Part shown: piece after piece, positions 16,571 through 25,763 of the stretch
How the letters are laid out: each line of letters starts with the position of its first letter
How positions within the stretch are numbered: position 1 is the stretch's first letter
Assembly (NCBI RefSeq): GCF_013393365.1
Contig: NZ_AP022321.1
Coordinates: 1,088,001 to 1,152,000 of the forward strand
DNA length: 64,000 nucleotides
DNA from: Veillonella nakazawae
GTDB lineage: Bacteria > Bacillota > Negativicutes > Veillonellales > Veillonellaceae
Reading direction: 5' to 3'
Translations under genes and position numbers: made by a program
The notes under the pieces: generated by a model
The model's database searches: none
Seen by the model: the letters and a program-made list of their open reading frames with translations, nothing else
What the model was told of the DNA's origin: nothing

Positions 16571-17761
16571 TTATAAGCCAGCTTCAGCTTTTAAAATTGC
16601 TGCTTTGTCAGTACGCTCCCAAGGTAAATCTACATCAGTTCTACCAAAGTGACCATATGCTGCAGTTTTGCGATAATGAGGTTTTAACAAATCAAGCATT
16701 TCAATAATACCTGCTGGACGAAGGTCGAAATGTTTCTTAATAAGTTCTTGAATTTTAGTTTCCTCAATGCGACCTGTACCAAAAGTATCAACTAAAACGG
16801 ATACAGGATGTGCAACACCAATAGCGTAAGCAACTTGTACTTCACACTTATCAGCAAGGCCTGCTGCTACAACATTTTTAGCTACATAACGAGCTGCATA
16901 TGCTGCAGAGCGGTCAACCTTAGATGGATCCTTACCAGAGAAAGCACCGCCACCATGACGAGCCATACCGCCGTAAGTATCTACGATAATTTTGCGGCCA
17001 GTCAAGCCAGCATCACCATGAGGACCACCGATTACGAAACGGCCAGTTGGGTTAATGAAATATTTTGTATTTTCATCAACAAATTCAGCAGGCAATGCTG
17101 CATCGATAACAAAGCGTTTCAAGTCTGCTTTAATTTGTTCTTGCGTAACTTCAGGGCTATGTTGTGTAGAGATAACAATTGTATCAATACGTTTTGGTTT
17201 ACCATCAACATATTCAACAGTAACTTGAGTTTTACCATCTGGACGAAGATATGTTAAAGTGCCATCTTTACGAACTTCTGTAAGACGACGAGATAAACGA
17301 TGAGCCAAAGAAATAGGCATAGGCATAAGTTCAGGTGTTTCATTAGATGCATAACCAAACATCATACCTTGGTCACCAGCACCGATTTTATCTAGTGCTT
17401 CACCATTACCATCTTTAGATTCAAGAGCTTCATCTACGCCCATTGCAATATCAGCAGATTGTTCATCAATAGAAACAAGTACACCGCAAGTGTCGCAGTC
17501 AAAGCCAAATTTTGCACGTGTATAACCAATTTCACGAACTGTATCACGTACGATGCGAGGAATATCTACATATGTATTAGTAGAAATTTCACCTACTACA
17601 TGAACTAGACCAGTAGTAACTAAAGTTTCACAAGCTACACGAGCAGTTGGATCCTTTTCAATAATCGCATCCAAAACAGCGTCAGAAATTTGGTCAGCTA
17701 TTTTATCTGGATGGCCTTCAGTAACAGATTCAGAAGTAAAAAACATATGTTTTTCAGCCAT
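16571..17761 (-). CDS. metK: S-adenosylmethionine synthetase
   Basis: Makes SAM from methionine and ATP. The 396 residues show [20 protein letters not shown] with the ATP-binding His, [12 protein letters not shown], the flexible-loop region, and [19 protein letters not shown] near the active site. Length and motifs are standard. It is a single-gene unit with its own promoter, a SAM-I riboswitch upstream and a terminator downstream, so SAM represses it by premature termination. Confidence 0.99.
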   Translation of the reverse strand: MAEKHMFFTSESVTEGHPDKIADQISDAVLDAIIEKDPTARVACETLVTTGLVHVVGEISTNTYVDIPRIVRDTVREIGYTRAKFGFDCDTCGVLVSIDEQSADIAMGVDEALESKDGNGEALDKIGAGDQGMMFGYASNETPELMPMPISLAHRLSRRLTEVRKDGTLTYLRPDGKTQVTVEYVDGKPKRIDTIVISTQHSPEVTQEQIKADLKRFVIDAALPAEFVDENTKYFINPTGRFVIGGPHGDAGLTGRKIIVDTYGGMARHGGGAFSGKDPSKVDRSAAYAARYVAKNVVAAGLADKCEVQVAYAIGVAHPVSVLVDTFGTGRIEETKIQELIKKHFDLRPAGIIEMLDLLKPHYRKTAAYGHFGRTDVDLPWERTDKAAILKAEAGL

Positions 17762-17778
17762 TTTATCCTCCTAATACG

Positions 17779-17807
17779 AAAAAAAGCCTCTCATGTACTC
17801 ATGAGAG
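17779..17807 (-). terminator. Riboswitch-controlled terminator in the metK leader
   Basis: CTCTCATG pairs with CATGAGAG (8 bp, 4-nt loop AGTA), followed by a G/C step and seven Ts on the minus strand. Its 5' arm (17800-17807) can instead pair with the base of the aptamer, as described in the riboswitch entry. Confidence 0.93.
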
Positions 17808-17912
17808 ACCCTCCCATCTAACGACATTTGTCATAGGAATTAGCACCTTTTCCTCTTGGAATGGTTGCTGTAGCTTCACAGGGCCTATCCCTCCACTACT
17901 CTTGATGAGTTA
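17801..17912 (-). promoter_or_regulatory. SAM-I (S-box) riboswitch
   Basis: The conserved S-box core is easily read on the minus strand: AAGAG after P1, GGAGGGATAGGCCC, TGAAGC, AGCAACC, GGTGCTAATTCC. P1 pairs CTCATC (17904-17909) with GATGGG (17813-17818). The switch can be traced: ATGGGAG (17811-17817), which includes the P1 3' strand, can pair across a 3-nt loop with CTCTCAT (17801-17807), the 5' arm of the terminator. With SAM bound, P1 keeps ATGGGAG and the terminator forms; without SAM the antiterminator forms and metK is transcribed. Confidence 0.96.
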
Positions 17913-17919
17913 CAGAAAT

Positions 17920-17948
17920 ATTATAGTGTATTTACATTGATAAAGCAA
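17920..17948 (-). promoter_or_regulatory. Promoter of metK
   Basis: Minus-strand -35 TTGCTT (17943-17948), 17-bp spacer, -10 TATAAT (17920-17925). Transcription would begin near 17913, right at the riboswitch. Confidence 0.8.
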
Positions 17949-18012
17949 GTCATTATTACATATCTTTCTATCAATTACAAACTACAAACATAAGATTCTC
18001 TCATGTATCGTG

Positions 18013-19206
18013 TTATTTATTTTTTACTAATTCCACAACTTCTTTCATAATATTATGGGCCAATTCAGATTTTTTCATATTCGGCATTTCTTTTGGATCT
18101 TTATGAGGATATAAGAAGTATCCTTCATTTGTATCTACATTAAAGCCTGCATTAGATTTACTAACATCGTTTGCTACGAGCATATCTAAATTTTTTCTAG
18201 CAACCTTATCTTGACCGTATTTAATAACATGCTCAGTTTCTGCTGCAAAACCTACAAGAATTTGATGGTTCTTTTTAGCACCTAAACCTTGTAGAATATC
18301 TGGATTTTTAACAAGTTCTAATGTCATGGACTCCATTTTCTTTATTTTTTGTTCTGCCTTGTGAAAGACTCTAAAATCAGATACCGCTGCCGCCATGATA
18401 ACCACATCTACCTTGTCATATTTAGATTCAACAGCATTTTGCATAGATAAAGCAGAGTCAACAGGAACAAAATCTACTCCACTAGGTACGGCTAAAGATG
18501 TGGGTGCACTGACCAAAATAACGTTAGCCCCCATCCGGGCTGCTTGCTCAGCAATAGCATACCCCATCTTTCCACTAGACCGATTACCAATATAACGAAC
18601 AGGATCAATATTCTCTTGTGTACCACCGGCTGTAACAAGCACTGTAATACCTTCAAGTTCATTAGATTTGCACATCTGTGATTCAAGCCAATCTACAATG
18701 GCTTCAGGCTCTGGTAAACGACCAACACCGGTAACCCCACAAGCAAGCCATCCTTCCGCAGGTTCCATAATATGGTAGCCATGAGAACGTAAACCTTCCA
18801 AATTACGTTGAGTAATCGGATTGTTATACATTTCTGTATTCATAGCAGGACAAAGATATTTTGGAGCCTTAGTAGCCATTATTGTTGTTGTTAGCATATC
18901 ATCTGCAATACCGGCATATATTTTACCAATTACATTTGCCGTAGCTGGAACAACCACATATGCATCTGCCCATGTAGCTAATGCAATATGCTCCACATCC
19001 CATTGATGTACTTGTTCAAACATGTCAATAGCTACAGGATGTCCACTAATTTCACCAAATGTAAGAGGTGAAGCTATATGAGTGGAATTTTGAGTCATAA
19101 CAACCTTTACTTCAGCACCCTTTTTACGAAGCCTGCTCACTACTTCAATTGCCTTATACGCAGCAATACCTGCAGATACAGCGACAATGATATGTTTTCC
19201 TCGCAT
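18013..19206 (-). CDS. coaBC: Bifunctional phosphopantothenoylcysteine decarboxylase/synthetase
   Basis: Two consecutive steps of coenzyme A synthesis. The N-terminal FMN-dependent decarboxylase (CoaC, about 1-180) has His73, the PAMN motif with Asn123 and Cys156 in LACGVTGVGR. The C-terminal synthetase (CoaB) shows GGTQENIDPVRYIGNRSSGK and KKMESMTLELVKNPDIL. The 397 residues are a normal length. It follows rpoZ, with a terminator-like hairpin in between. coaD lies a few kilobases away in another operon. Confidence 0.98.
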   Translation of the reverse strand: MRGKHIIVAVSAGIAAYKAIEVVSRLRKKGAEVKVVMTQNSTHIASPLTFGEISGHPVAIDMFEQVHQWDVEHIALATWADAYVVVPATANVIGKIYAGIADDMLTTTIMATKAPKYLCPAMNTEMYNNPITQRNLEGLRSHGYHIMEPAEGWLACGVTGVGRLPEPEAIVDWLESQMCKSNELEGITVLVTAGGTQENIDPVRYIGNRSSGKMGYAIAEQAARMGANVILVSAPTSLAVPSGVDFVPVDSALSMQNAVESKYDKVDVVIMAAAVSDFRVFHKAEQKIKKMESMTLELVKNPDILQGLGAKKNHQILVGFAAETEHVIKYGQDKVARKNLDMLVANDVSKSNAGFNVDTNEGYFLYPHKDPKEMPNMKKSELAHNIMKEVVELVKNK

Positions 19207-19223
19207 TTTCTTCTCCTTTTAAA

Positions 19224-19252
19224 AATTCCTTGTATCAATGATACAAGGAATT
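19224..19252 (-). terminator. Hairpin terminator after rpoZ
   Basis: A 12-bp perfect stem (AATTCCTTGTAT with ATACAAGGAATT, 5-nt loop) ends in TTTTTAAAA on the minus strand. It lies between rpoZ and coaBC and would reduce, not necessarily abolish, coaBC expression from upstream. Confidence 0.75.
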
Positions 19253-19259
19253 GTTGTTC

Positions 19260-19475
19260 TTATTTAATGCCTTCTTTAGTGCGTTTATAAGTCACTTCAC
19301 CTTCGGCAATTTCATAGAATGCCAAGGAAACAGGCTTGTCAGTTGCATGTGTAGATTCAGCTAAGCATGGTTCGCCATCTGTTAATTCACGAGCACGTTT
19401 AGCTGCCAATGTTACCAAAGTATATTTACTATCTACTTGATTTTCCAATTTTTTCAATGGAGGTTTTACCATCAT
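19260..19475 (-). CDS. rpoZ: RNA polymerase omega subunit
   Basis: A 71-residue omega subunit that helps assemble RNA polymerase. The motif KYTLVTLAAKRARELTDGE is diagnostic. The open frame extends 44 codons further upstream into gmk, but the ATG at 19475 has AAGGAG about 10 nt before it and follows the gmk stop by 4 bp. The order gmk-rpoZ-coaBC is the standard one in Firmicutes. Confidence 0.96.
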   Translation of the reverse strand: MMVKPPLKKLENQVDSKYTLVTLAAKRARELTDGEPCLAESTHATDKPVSLAFYEIAEGEVTYKRTKEGIK

Positions 19476-19479
19476 ACTA

Positions 19480-20109
19480 TCACTTCTCCTTAGACTCTTG
19501 ATACTGTTTATAAATAAATTGAATTTGCTCTTTATTGCGACTAATCTTACAGGATTCAGCTCGTAAGATAGATGCAACCTTCTCAGATGCCTCTCCGAGA
19601 TCATCATTTACAACTATATAGTCATATCGATGGGCTAATGCCAATTCAGAACAAGCTAATGACAACCGTTTATCAATAACTTCTTTCGCATCTGTACCGC
19701 GATTATGTAAGCGCTCAGATAACTCAGTTAATGACGGTGGTACTATATAGATAAATACAGCATCACTAAAACGTTCTTTAACTTGCATAGCACCTTGAAT
19801 ATCAATTTCTAACAGTACACTTTTACCATCATCCAATAAATCCATTACATGTTGCTTCGGTGTACCGTAGTAATTATCATATACCTTTGCATATTCTAAA
19901 AATGCATCTTCACTTAATAGAGTTTCAAACTCTTGTTTCGAGCGAAAGAAGTAATTAACCCCTTCCACTTCACCAACACGAGGTGCCCGTGTGGTCATTG
20001 AAACGGAATATACTAAATTAGGCATTTCTTTTCGAATATTCGCACAAATCGTACCTTTACCTGCGCCAGATGGCCCGGATATAACGATTAATAATCCTCT
20101 GTCTGACAT
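19480..20109 (-). CDS. gmk: Guanylate kinase
   Basis: Phosphorylates GMP to GDP with ATP. The 209 residues contain the P-loop SGPSGAGKGT, the GMP-binding VSMTTRAPRVGEVEGVNYFF segment, and LLEIDIQGAMQVK. Length is typical. It lies 8 bp after remA and 4 bp before rpoZ. Confidence 0.98.
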   Translation of the reverse strand: MSDRGLLIVISGPSGAGKGTICANIRKEMPNLVYSVSMTTRAPRVGEVEGVNYFFRSKQEFETLLSEDAFLEYAKVYDNYYGTPKQHVMDLLDDGKSVLLEIDIQGAMQVKERFSDAVFIYIVPPSLTELSERLHNRGTDAKEVIDKRLSLACSELALAHRYDYIVVNDDLGEASEKVASILRAESCKISRNKEQIQFIYKQYQESKEK

Positions 20110-20117
20110 ATGTACTC

Positions 20118-20387
20118 CTATGATTCTACTGTATCTTCGTCTACATCATATTGCACAAGTCGATGTGCTACGGTTTCTGGTTGAATTGCAGATAATACAA
20201 TTTGACCACTATCCATAACTAATACAGCACGAGTCTTACGACCATATGTAGCATCAATGAGTAGGCCCTTGTCACGCGCATCTTGAACCATACGTTTTAT
20301 CGGTGCAGATTCGGGACTAATAATAGCCATAACACGGTTAGCAGATACCATATTACCAAAGCCTATATTCAATAACTGAATACTCAT
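20118..20387 (-). CDS. remA: RemA-like DNA-binding regulator (DUF370)
   Basis: An 89-residue member of the RemA family, known in Bacillus subtilis as an activator of biofilm matrix operons that forms oligomeric rings and binds DNA. The conserved LNIGFGNMV start, [16 protein letters not shown] and the [21 protein letters not shown] segment fit well. It is found between yicC and gmk in many Firmicutes, as here. Its targets in this organism are unknown. Confidence 0.93.
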   Translation of the reverse strand: MSIQLLNIGFGNMVSANRVMAIISPESAPIKRMVQDARDKGLLIDATYGRKTRAVLVMDSGQIVLSAIQPETVAHRLVQYDVDEDTVES

Positions 20388-20401
20388 TTATGGACCTCCT
20401 A

Positions 20402-21283
20402 TTACTCTACATTCTGTACTTGTTCTCTAATTTTCTCTAACTCACATTTTAGCTGAACCACAAACTCTGTAATACTTGAATCCATAGCTTTGGAACCAAT
20501 TGTATTCACTTCACGATTCATTTCTTGCAAAATAAAATCCACCTTACGACCAATTGAATTCTCATCTACAAGTATGTTTTTTAATTGTACCACATGTGAG
20601 GTAAATCGGACAATCTCTTCCGTAATATCAGTCTTATCAGCCAATAAAGCAATTTCCTGCAAAAAACGATCTTCACTTATACTCGCCTCTAAAGACACTA
20701 AATATTCTTGAATTTTTCCCTTTATATGCTCACGATACGCATCTACAGCGCCGGCTTTATTCTCATCAATAATCTTGATTATATTTTCTAAAGTAGTGAT
20801 ACGAGACAACAAATCTTGTTCAATATGTTTACCTTCTACTGTACGCATTGTTATTAAGGCATCCAGTGCTTGGTTTGTAGATTCTTGTACTATTTCTGAA
20901 AGCACATCTTCTGCAATCGGAGTGTCTTGTTGTTGTATCCATTCATTAGAAATGGAATTGACCGCTTGTAAAGGCACTTTTTTAGGGTCATCATAAAACT
21001 CTTCTTGAACAAGCAATTCTTGTATCTGCTTTCTCAATACACTATTTATAGTAAAAGTTTTAGGTCTTTCCCCTGCATCCTGAATAGAAACAGATACTTC
21101 AACTTTACCACGGGTAATTCGATCTTGTACTAATCCACGAATAATACTTTCAAACGGGTTTATTTGCTTTGGACTACGTATAAATAAATCCAAGAATCGT
21201 GCATTTACTGACTTAATTTCTACCGTACAGGTAATGCCATCTTTGGTTGCCGTACCAGAACCAAAACCGGTCATACTTTTCAT
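20402..21283 (-). CDS. yicC: YicC/YloC-family endoribonuclease
   Basis: The 293 residues start with MKSMTGFGSG and include EIKSVNARFLDLFIR, the N-terminal YicC domain, and end with the DUF1732 domain motif GRKVDFILQEMNREVNTIGSKA. Members in E. coli and Bacillus act as endoribonucleases; the physiological role is not settled. It is first of the yicC-remA-gmk-rpoZ-coaBC group, read divergently from rqcH across a 127-bp gap with several AT-rich -10-like sites but no promoter I can fix. Confidence 0.93.
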   Translation of the reverse strand: MKSMTGFGSGTATKDGITCTVEIKSVNARFLDLFIRSPKQINPFESIIRGLVQDRITRGKVEVSVSIQDAGERPKTFTINSVLRKQIQELLVQEEFYDDPKKVPLQAVNSISNEWIQQQDTPIAEDVLSEIVQESTNQALDALITMRTVEGKHIEQDLLSRITTLENIIKIIDENKAGAVDAYREHIKGKIQEYLVSLEASISEDRFLQEIALLADKTDITEEIVRFTSHVVQLKNILVDENSIGRKVDFILQEMNREVNTIGSKAMDSSITEFVVQLKCELEKIREQVQNVE

Positions 21284-21410
21284 ATGATATCCTCCTTAGC
21301 AGTTTTTATTATTGTACCACGAATTATACATTCCGTGTTTAAATACTAAGAATTATATGTGCATTATGTTATACTAAACTATACTTCTAAATAGAATTGA
21401 AAGGAGTACC

Positions 21411-23126
21411 ATGAATTTAGACGGACTTACCATGTCTGTTCTCGCTAAAGAACTAAATGAGCGATTACAAACAGGTCAAATACAAAAATTATATCAAATA
21501 GATAAAACTACATTACTATTTAAAATTCGTGCACTTAACGAAGATCAAAGCTTGGTCATCACTGTTGGTGCAACCCCCGCAATGTATCTCAGTAAACCTC
21601 TTCAAGATTTACCAAAAGAACCTAGTTCTCTATGTATGTTTCTTCGCAAACATATTGAAGGAAGCCGTATTGTAAAGGTTGAACAAATCAATGGGGACCG
21701 AATCATGTGTATCCAAACGGATAAGCTTGAAATGGATGGTTCTATTACGAGCACATTTATTTATGTAGAATTAATGGGCAAATATTCAAACTGTATTTTT
21801 GTGCAAGATGGAGTGATTTTAGAATCATTAATTCACGTATCACCTTTAATGAATCGTGAACGTTCTATAAGTCCTAAACTACACTATGAATTACCACCTA
21901 ATGCTAATCGTGTAAGTTTAATGGATTTTGATTATGATGAAATCAAAAATTTACTTACCTCCTTCGGTGATGGCACTGTACAACAATCTATACGTGCCAT
22001 CTTTAACGGTTTTGGTAAACCTTTGTTGGATGAAGTATTATTGACTGCAAATCTTAGCGGTAATGAGATCATAAGCGACTTAATTTCCACGCAAGTTGAT
22101 GCCTTAGCTAAGGCATTATATGAGTTAAAAATTAAGCTCAATGAAAGTAATGGTTTGCTTACTTTAATTAATGATAATAATAAAAAAGCACACGCCACTT
22201 TTATCCTACAAAATTATAAAGTCCTTAAAGAATATAGTACGATTTCAGAAGCCTTAGAAGAATCGATTCATAATACAAAATCCATTCACACTGCAGATAA
22301 AGAACTAGAAAAGATCTTAACAGCAGCCATAAAAAAAGAAGAAGTTCGTCATCAAAAGATTAAAGATGAATTAGATGACACCAATAAAATGGATACATAT
22401 AAACTATATGGTGATATCTTAATGATTAATGCTCACTTACAAGTTCAATATGAACCTTCTATCCAATTACCAAATCTTCTTTCTGAAGATGGAGAATTAT
22501 TAACAATTCCTCTAAAGCCAAATCTTACAATTGTAGAAAATGGTCAATGGTATTATAAGCTCTATACTAAATTAAAAAATCGTATGGTCAGTGGTGAATA
22601 TCAACTTAATGCTAGTACTACAAAACTTGAATATCTCAAATCAATTTTATATAGTATTTCATTAGCCACTACCCGTGAAAGCTTAGAAGAAATTCGTAAA
22701 GAATGTATGGATGCAGGCATTATTAAAAAATCGAAGAAGCCACTATCATATAAATTAGGTAAATCAAATTACATTCATTTAACCATCGATGAAGGTGAAA
22801 TATTTATTGGCCGTAACAATCAACAAAATGAATATTTGACTCATCGATTTGCAAAACCAACAGATATTTGGTTCCATACACAAGATATTCAAGGTTCCCA
22901 TCTCATATTAAGACTTAATGTAGAGCCTGATGATATGATTCTATCTAAAGTCGCTCAATACGCAGCCTACTTTAGTAAGGCACGTGAAACTAGCAAAGTA
23001 CCTGTAGATTATACATACATTAAAAATATCAAAAAGCCACCTGGGTCTCCACTTGGTTTTGTTATTTTTAATACGCATCAAACAATGATCGTTGAGCCTA
23101 AAAAGCCTGATAATTATAATGAATAA
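21411..23126 (+). CDS. rqcH: Rqc2/NEMF homologue RqcH (fibronectin-binding protein A family)
   Basis: In Bacillus, RqcH binds stalled 50S subunits and adds C-terminal alanine tails that mark nascent chains for degradation; older annotations call it a fibronectin-binding protein. The 571 residues run NFACT-N (1 to about 200, with the Asp96-Arg97 motif used to hold tRNA), a helix-hairpin-helix and long coiled coil (about 270-410), then NFACT-R with PTDIWFHTQDIQGSHLILR. It is one of only two plus-strand genes in the window. GAAAGGAG precedes the ATG; a terminator shared with the convergent gene follows. Confidence 0.95.
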   Translation: MNLDGLTMSVLAKELNERLQTGQIQKLYQIDKTTLLFKIRALNEDQSLVITVGATPAMYLSKPLQDLPKEPSSLCMFLRKHIEGSRIVKVEQINGDRIMCIQTDKLEMDGSITSTFIYVELMGKYSNCIFVQDGVILESLIHVSPLMNRERSISPKLHYELPPNANRVSLMDFDYDEIKNLLTSFGDGTVQQSIRAIFNGFGKPLLDEVLLTANLSGNEIISDLISTQVDALAKALYELKIKLNESNGLLTLINDNNKKAHATFILQNYKVLKEYSTISEALEESIHNTKSIHTADKELEKILTAAIKKEEVRHQKIKDELDDTNKMDTYKLYGDILMINAHLQVQYEPSIQLPNLLSEDGELLTIPLKPNLTIVENGQWYYKLYTKLKNRMVSGEYQLNASTTKLEYLKSILYSISLATTRESLEEIRKECMDAGIIKKSKKPLSYKLGKSNYIHLTIDEGEIFIGRNNQQNEYLTHRFAKPTDIWFHTQDIQGSHLILRLNVEPDDMILSKVAQYAAYFSKARETSKVPVDYTYIKNIKKPPGSPLGFVIFNTHQTMIVEPKKPDNYNE

Positions 23127-23130
23127 AAAA

Positions 23131-23160
23131 GAAGCGAAGGAAATCCTTCGCTTCTTTTCT
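23131..23160. terminator. Bidirectional terminator between rqcH and the coiled-coil gene
   Basis: An 11-bp perfect stem (GAAGCGAAGGA with TCCTTCGCTTC), 2-nt loop by strict pairing, with TTTTCTT after it on the plus strand and TTTTTTATTC after it on the minus strand. It serves both converging genes. Confidence 0.85.
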
Positions 23161-23167
23161 TATAATA

Positions 23168-23635
23168 TTATTGGTTTTCTTCTGTACGTTGTTCAGTTTG
23201 TTTCAAACTTTCACGATTTTGACGTAAGCTTTCCAATGTTTTTTCTAAATTGTTTTCCACATATTTAAGAACATCACCAGCATATTGGATGGAGCTGGAT
23301 TTCAATTCCTCAGAGGATTGGTTAGCTGCATTGATAATTTGATTAGCTTGTTCTTGAGCTTGTTTAACTAGTTCACTTTCAGCAGTTAATTTAGCAATGT
23401 AGTCTTTAGCTTGATCAATCAAAGTTTCAGCTTGACGTTGAGCATCAGCTAGTACTTTATCTTTATCTGCTACAATACGACGAGACTCTTCAAGTTCCAA
23501 TGGTAAAGACTCTTGAATAGAATCAATAATACGCATAATTTCGTCTTCCTCAACCATACGTTTTGTAGTCATAGGAATACGGCTGCTAGATTCAATAAGA
23601 ACCTCTAAATCTTCTAATAATTTTTCTGTTTTCAT
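23168..23635 (-). CDS. Coiled-coil protein downstream of coaD
   Basis: A 155-residue, soluble, highly charged protein. Residues from about 55 to 145 form a long heptad-rich helix (AQRQAETLIDQAKDYIAKL, then QEQANQIINAANQSSEEL), similar in style to DivIVA-like or V-ATPase stalk proteins; Clostridial homologues next to coaD are often labelled ATPase without evidence. I use the ATG at 23635, which has AGGGGTG at good spacing, rather than 23644. No membrane segment. Function unknown; the coaD neighbour is conserved context only. Confidence 0.85.
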   Translation of the reverse strand: MKTEKLLEDLEVLIESSSRIPMTTKRMVEEDEIMRIIDSIQESLPLELEESRRIVADKDKVLADAQRQAETLIDQAKDYIAKLTAESELVKQAQEQANQIINAANQSSEELKSSSIQYAGDVLKYVENNLEKTLESLRQNRESLKQTEQRTEENQ

Positions 23636-23646
23636 ACATTTCACCC

Positions 23647-24138
23647 CTATTTATTATGGACCGTATTAAAGCGTTCTTCAAGTTTTTCCTTAACATCATC
23701 CGGAACTAAACCATCTAGCTTACCGCCAAATTTTGCAAGTTCACGAATACCTGTGGAGCTGACGAAAGAGTATTTGTTATTTGTCATAATAAATACAGTT
23801 TCAATATCATCATCCAAATATTTTGCAAACAACGCACGTTGAAATTCATATTCAAAGTCACTTAAAGCTCGCAATCCTCGAATGATTATAGTGGCATTCT
23901 TAGATTTAACATACTGGTTAAGTAGACCACCTGTACAATCAATTTCAACATTAGGAATATGTTTGACAGAATTTTGAATCATCTCAACCCGTTCTTCCAT
24001 GGTAAATAGAGAATTTTTATTTGGGTTAGAGCTGACAGCAATGATTAATTTATCAACTAATCGACTGCCTCGTTCAAAAATATCAACATGTCCATTTGTT
24101 ACTGGGTCAAAACTACCCGGACACACACCTATACGCAC
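23647..24138 (-). CDS. coaD: Phosphopantetheine adenylyltransferase
   Basis: Transfers AMP to 4'-phosphopantetheine in coenzyme A synthesis. The 163 residues show CPGSFDPVTNGHVDIFERGSRL with the nucleotidyltransferase xHxxH-like motif (NGHVD), RGLRALSDFEYEFQ and SFVSSTGIREL. Length is exact for the family. It starts 4 bp after rsmD, a pairing seen across Firmicutes. Confidence 0.98.
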   Translation of the reverse strand: MRIGVCPGSFDPVTNGHVDIFERGSRLVDKLIIAVSSNPNKNSLFTMEERVEMIQNSVKHIPNVEIDCTGGLLNQYVKSKNATIIIRGLRALSDFEYEFQRALFAKYLDDDIETVFIMTNNKYSFVSSTGIRELAKFGGKLDGLVPDDVKEKLEERFNTVHNK

Positions 24139-24142
24139 AGGT

Positions 24143-24694
24143 TTAGCTCCTTTCAGCAGTGTTTACAAAATAGGAAACCATCGTATAACCAAATTTCTGT
24201 TCTTTTATACATTTCCATGATTCAGGCAAGGTAAATGCCTCGTCCTTATGGTGCTCTAGTAATAAAACACCTTCGGGCTTTAATAAATCACAGTCTACAA
24301 CCATATCTATGGTTTCTTGTATAAATCCATTTTCATATGGTGGATCAGAAAAAATATAATCGAACTGTCGTCCCATTATATAATTTTTTAATTGTGAAAG
24401 TTTCCTCGGAATGATTTCTAACCGATCTTCCACATGACAATGTTTGGCATTCTCCAAAATCAATTTTCCTGTTTTAAAGTCTACCGCTACTGCATGTGCT
24501 GCACCACGACTTAAGGCTTCAATAGCTACTGCACCTGTACCTGAAAATATATCTAATACATGAGTACCAAATATACCTCTATTAGATAATACATTAAACA
24601 CACTTTCACGAACACGATCAAGTGTAGGTCTAGTATCTACCCCTTTAGGTGCTTTTATAGTATGTCCCTTTGCAGTTCCGCCAATAATTCGCAT
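24143..24694 (-). CDS. rsmD: 16S rRNA guanine-N2 methyltransferase RsmD
   Basis: Methylates G966 of 16S rRNA. The 183 residues include MRIIGGTAKGHTIKAP, TRPTLDRVRESVFN, the SAM-binding DIFSGTGAVAIEALSRGA loop and the catalytic FSDPPYENG. It lies 67 bp after gpsA; that gap holds two TATAAT-like boxes but no convincing -35, so a promoter of its own is possible. coaD follows. Confidence 0.97.
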   Translation of the reverse strand: MRIIGGTAKGHTIKAPKGVDTRPTLDRVRESVFNVLSNRGIFGTHVLDIFSGTGAVAIEALSRGAAHAVAVDFKTGKLILENAKHCHVEDRLEIIPRKLSQLKNYIMGRQFDYIFSDPPYENGFIQETIDMVVDCDLLKPEGVLLLEHHKDEAFTLPESWKCIKEQKFGYTMVSYFVNTAERS

Positions 24695-24748
24695 ACAACC
24701 CTCACAAGATTATACTCATTAATTATAGTATATAAATAACCAAATTAA

Positions 24749-24772
24749 AAGTATCTTTTATTTATGATACTT
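24749..24772 (-). terminator. Weak hairpin at the end of gpsA
   Basis: A 7-bp stem AAGTATC/GATACTT overlaps the gpsA stop codon and is followed by TTTTAATTT on the minus strand. Short and AT-rich, so only a weak terminator at best. Confidence 0.35.
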
Positions 24773-25760
24773 CAATTTTAATATCTCGTCCCATCAATTC
24801 TGCTAATGCCAAAGCAGGAGATTTTTCTTCATATAAAACTTCATATAAAGCCTTTGTTATTGGCATTTCAATATGATGTTCACAAGCCATTTTATAAATA
24901 ATGTCCGTGGCAAAGAAACCTTCTACAACCATATTCGTATGATTAATAATATAGTCCATCGTCTTTCCATCTGCTAATTGTTGTCCAGCTGCCCGGTTGC
25001 GACCATGGGGACTCATACATGTAGCAATTAAATCACCCATTCCAGCTAGGCCAGCATAGGTCTCTTTTTGTGCTCCTAAGGCTACACCAAAGCGGGTCAT
25101 CTCATGCAACCCACGTGTTAAGAGCAATGCTTTACAGTTATCCCCTAACTTTAGACCGTCTACAATACCAGCAGCGAGAGCAATTATATTCTTTGTAGCC
25201 CCCGCTAACTCAACACCAGTAATATCGGTATTTGCATAAATTCTAAAGTTTTGACTACATAATGCTTTCTGTAACATCGTGGCCACATCAAGATCTTCTG
25301 TACTTAAAACAGATGCAGCCGGTAAATCTCGTCCAATTTCTTCCGCATGGTTTGGACCAGATAAAACAGCGAGATTACATCCAACTGTTCCTAGAACCTC
25401 TCTCATAACTGTAGTCAGCAATTTGCCAGTAGTACGCTCTACACCTTTTGAACAAAGTATATATGATTGTTCTTTATGAGCATATGGTCTAATAGACTCT
25501 AAACTAGTACGTACATGTACAGATGGCGTAACCATGAGAATGATATCGGCCCCTTTAATACAGGTAGCAAGATCTGAACTATATACTAATTCATTTGGCA
25601 ATGTTACGCCAGGTAAATACTCTTTATTCTCTAGATCTTTAGCTAATTGAACTGCAAATTCTGGGCGACGACAATATAAAGTTGTAGTATTTCCAGCTAA
25701 TACGGATTTAATAGCAAGAGCAGTACCCCAGCTACCAGAGCCGACAACAACAACATTCAT
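24762..25760 (-). CDS. gpsA: NAD(P)H-dependent glycerol-3-phosphate dehydrogenase
   Basis: Reduces dihydroxyacetone phosphate to sn-glycerol 3-phosphate for phospholipid synthesis. The 332 residues have the Rossmann loop GSGSWGTALA, VLSGPNHAEEIGR, and the catalytic Lys in GATKNIIALAAGIVDGLKLGDN. It follows plsY by 3 bp, so the maker and the user of glycerol 3-phosphate are adjacent. Confidence 0.98.
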   Translation of the reverse strand: MNVVVVGSGSWGTALAIKSVLAGNTTTLYCRRPEFAVQLAKDLENKEYLPGVTLPNELVYSSDLATCIKGADIILMVTPSVHVRTSLESIRPYAHKEQSYILCSKGVERTTGKLLTTVMREVLGTVGCNLAVLSGPNHAEEIGRDLPAASVLSTEDLDVATMLQKALCSQNFRIYANTDITGVELAGATKNIIALAAGIVDGLKLGDNCKALLLTRGLHEMTRFGVALGAQKETYAGLAGMGDLIATCMSPHGRNRAAGQQLADGKTMDYIINHTNMVVEGFFATDIIYKMACEHHIEMPITKALYEVLYEEKSPALALAELMGRDIKIEVS

Positions 25761-25763
25761 ATA

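Noticed and set aside
19476..19607. An N-terminal extension of omega (rpoZ) by 44 residues
   Set aside because: The extra frame is inside gmk and has no homology to omega; the ATG at 19475 has a good ribosome-binding site.
21284..21410. Divergent promoters for yicC and rqcH
   Set aside because: Several TATAAT or TATACT boxes occur, yet none has a recognisable -35; promoters must be here but cannot be placed from sequence alone.
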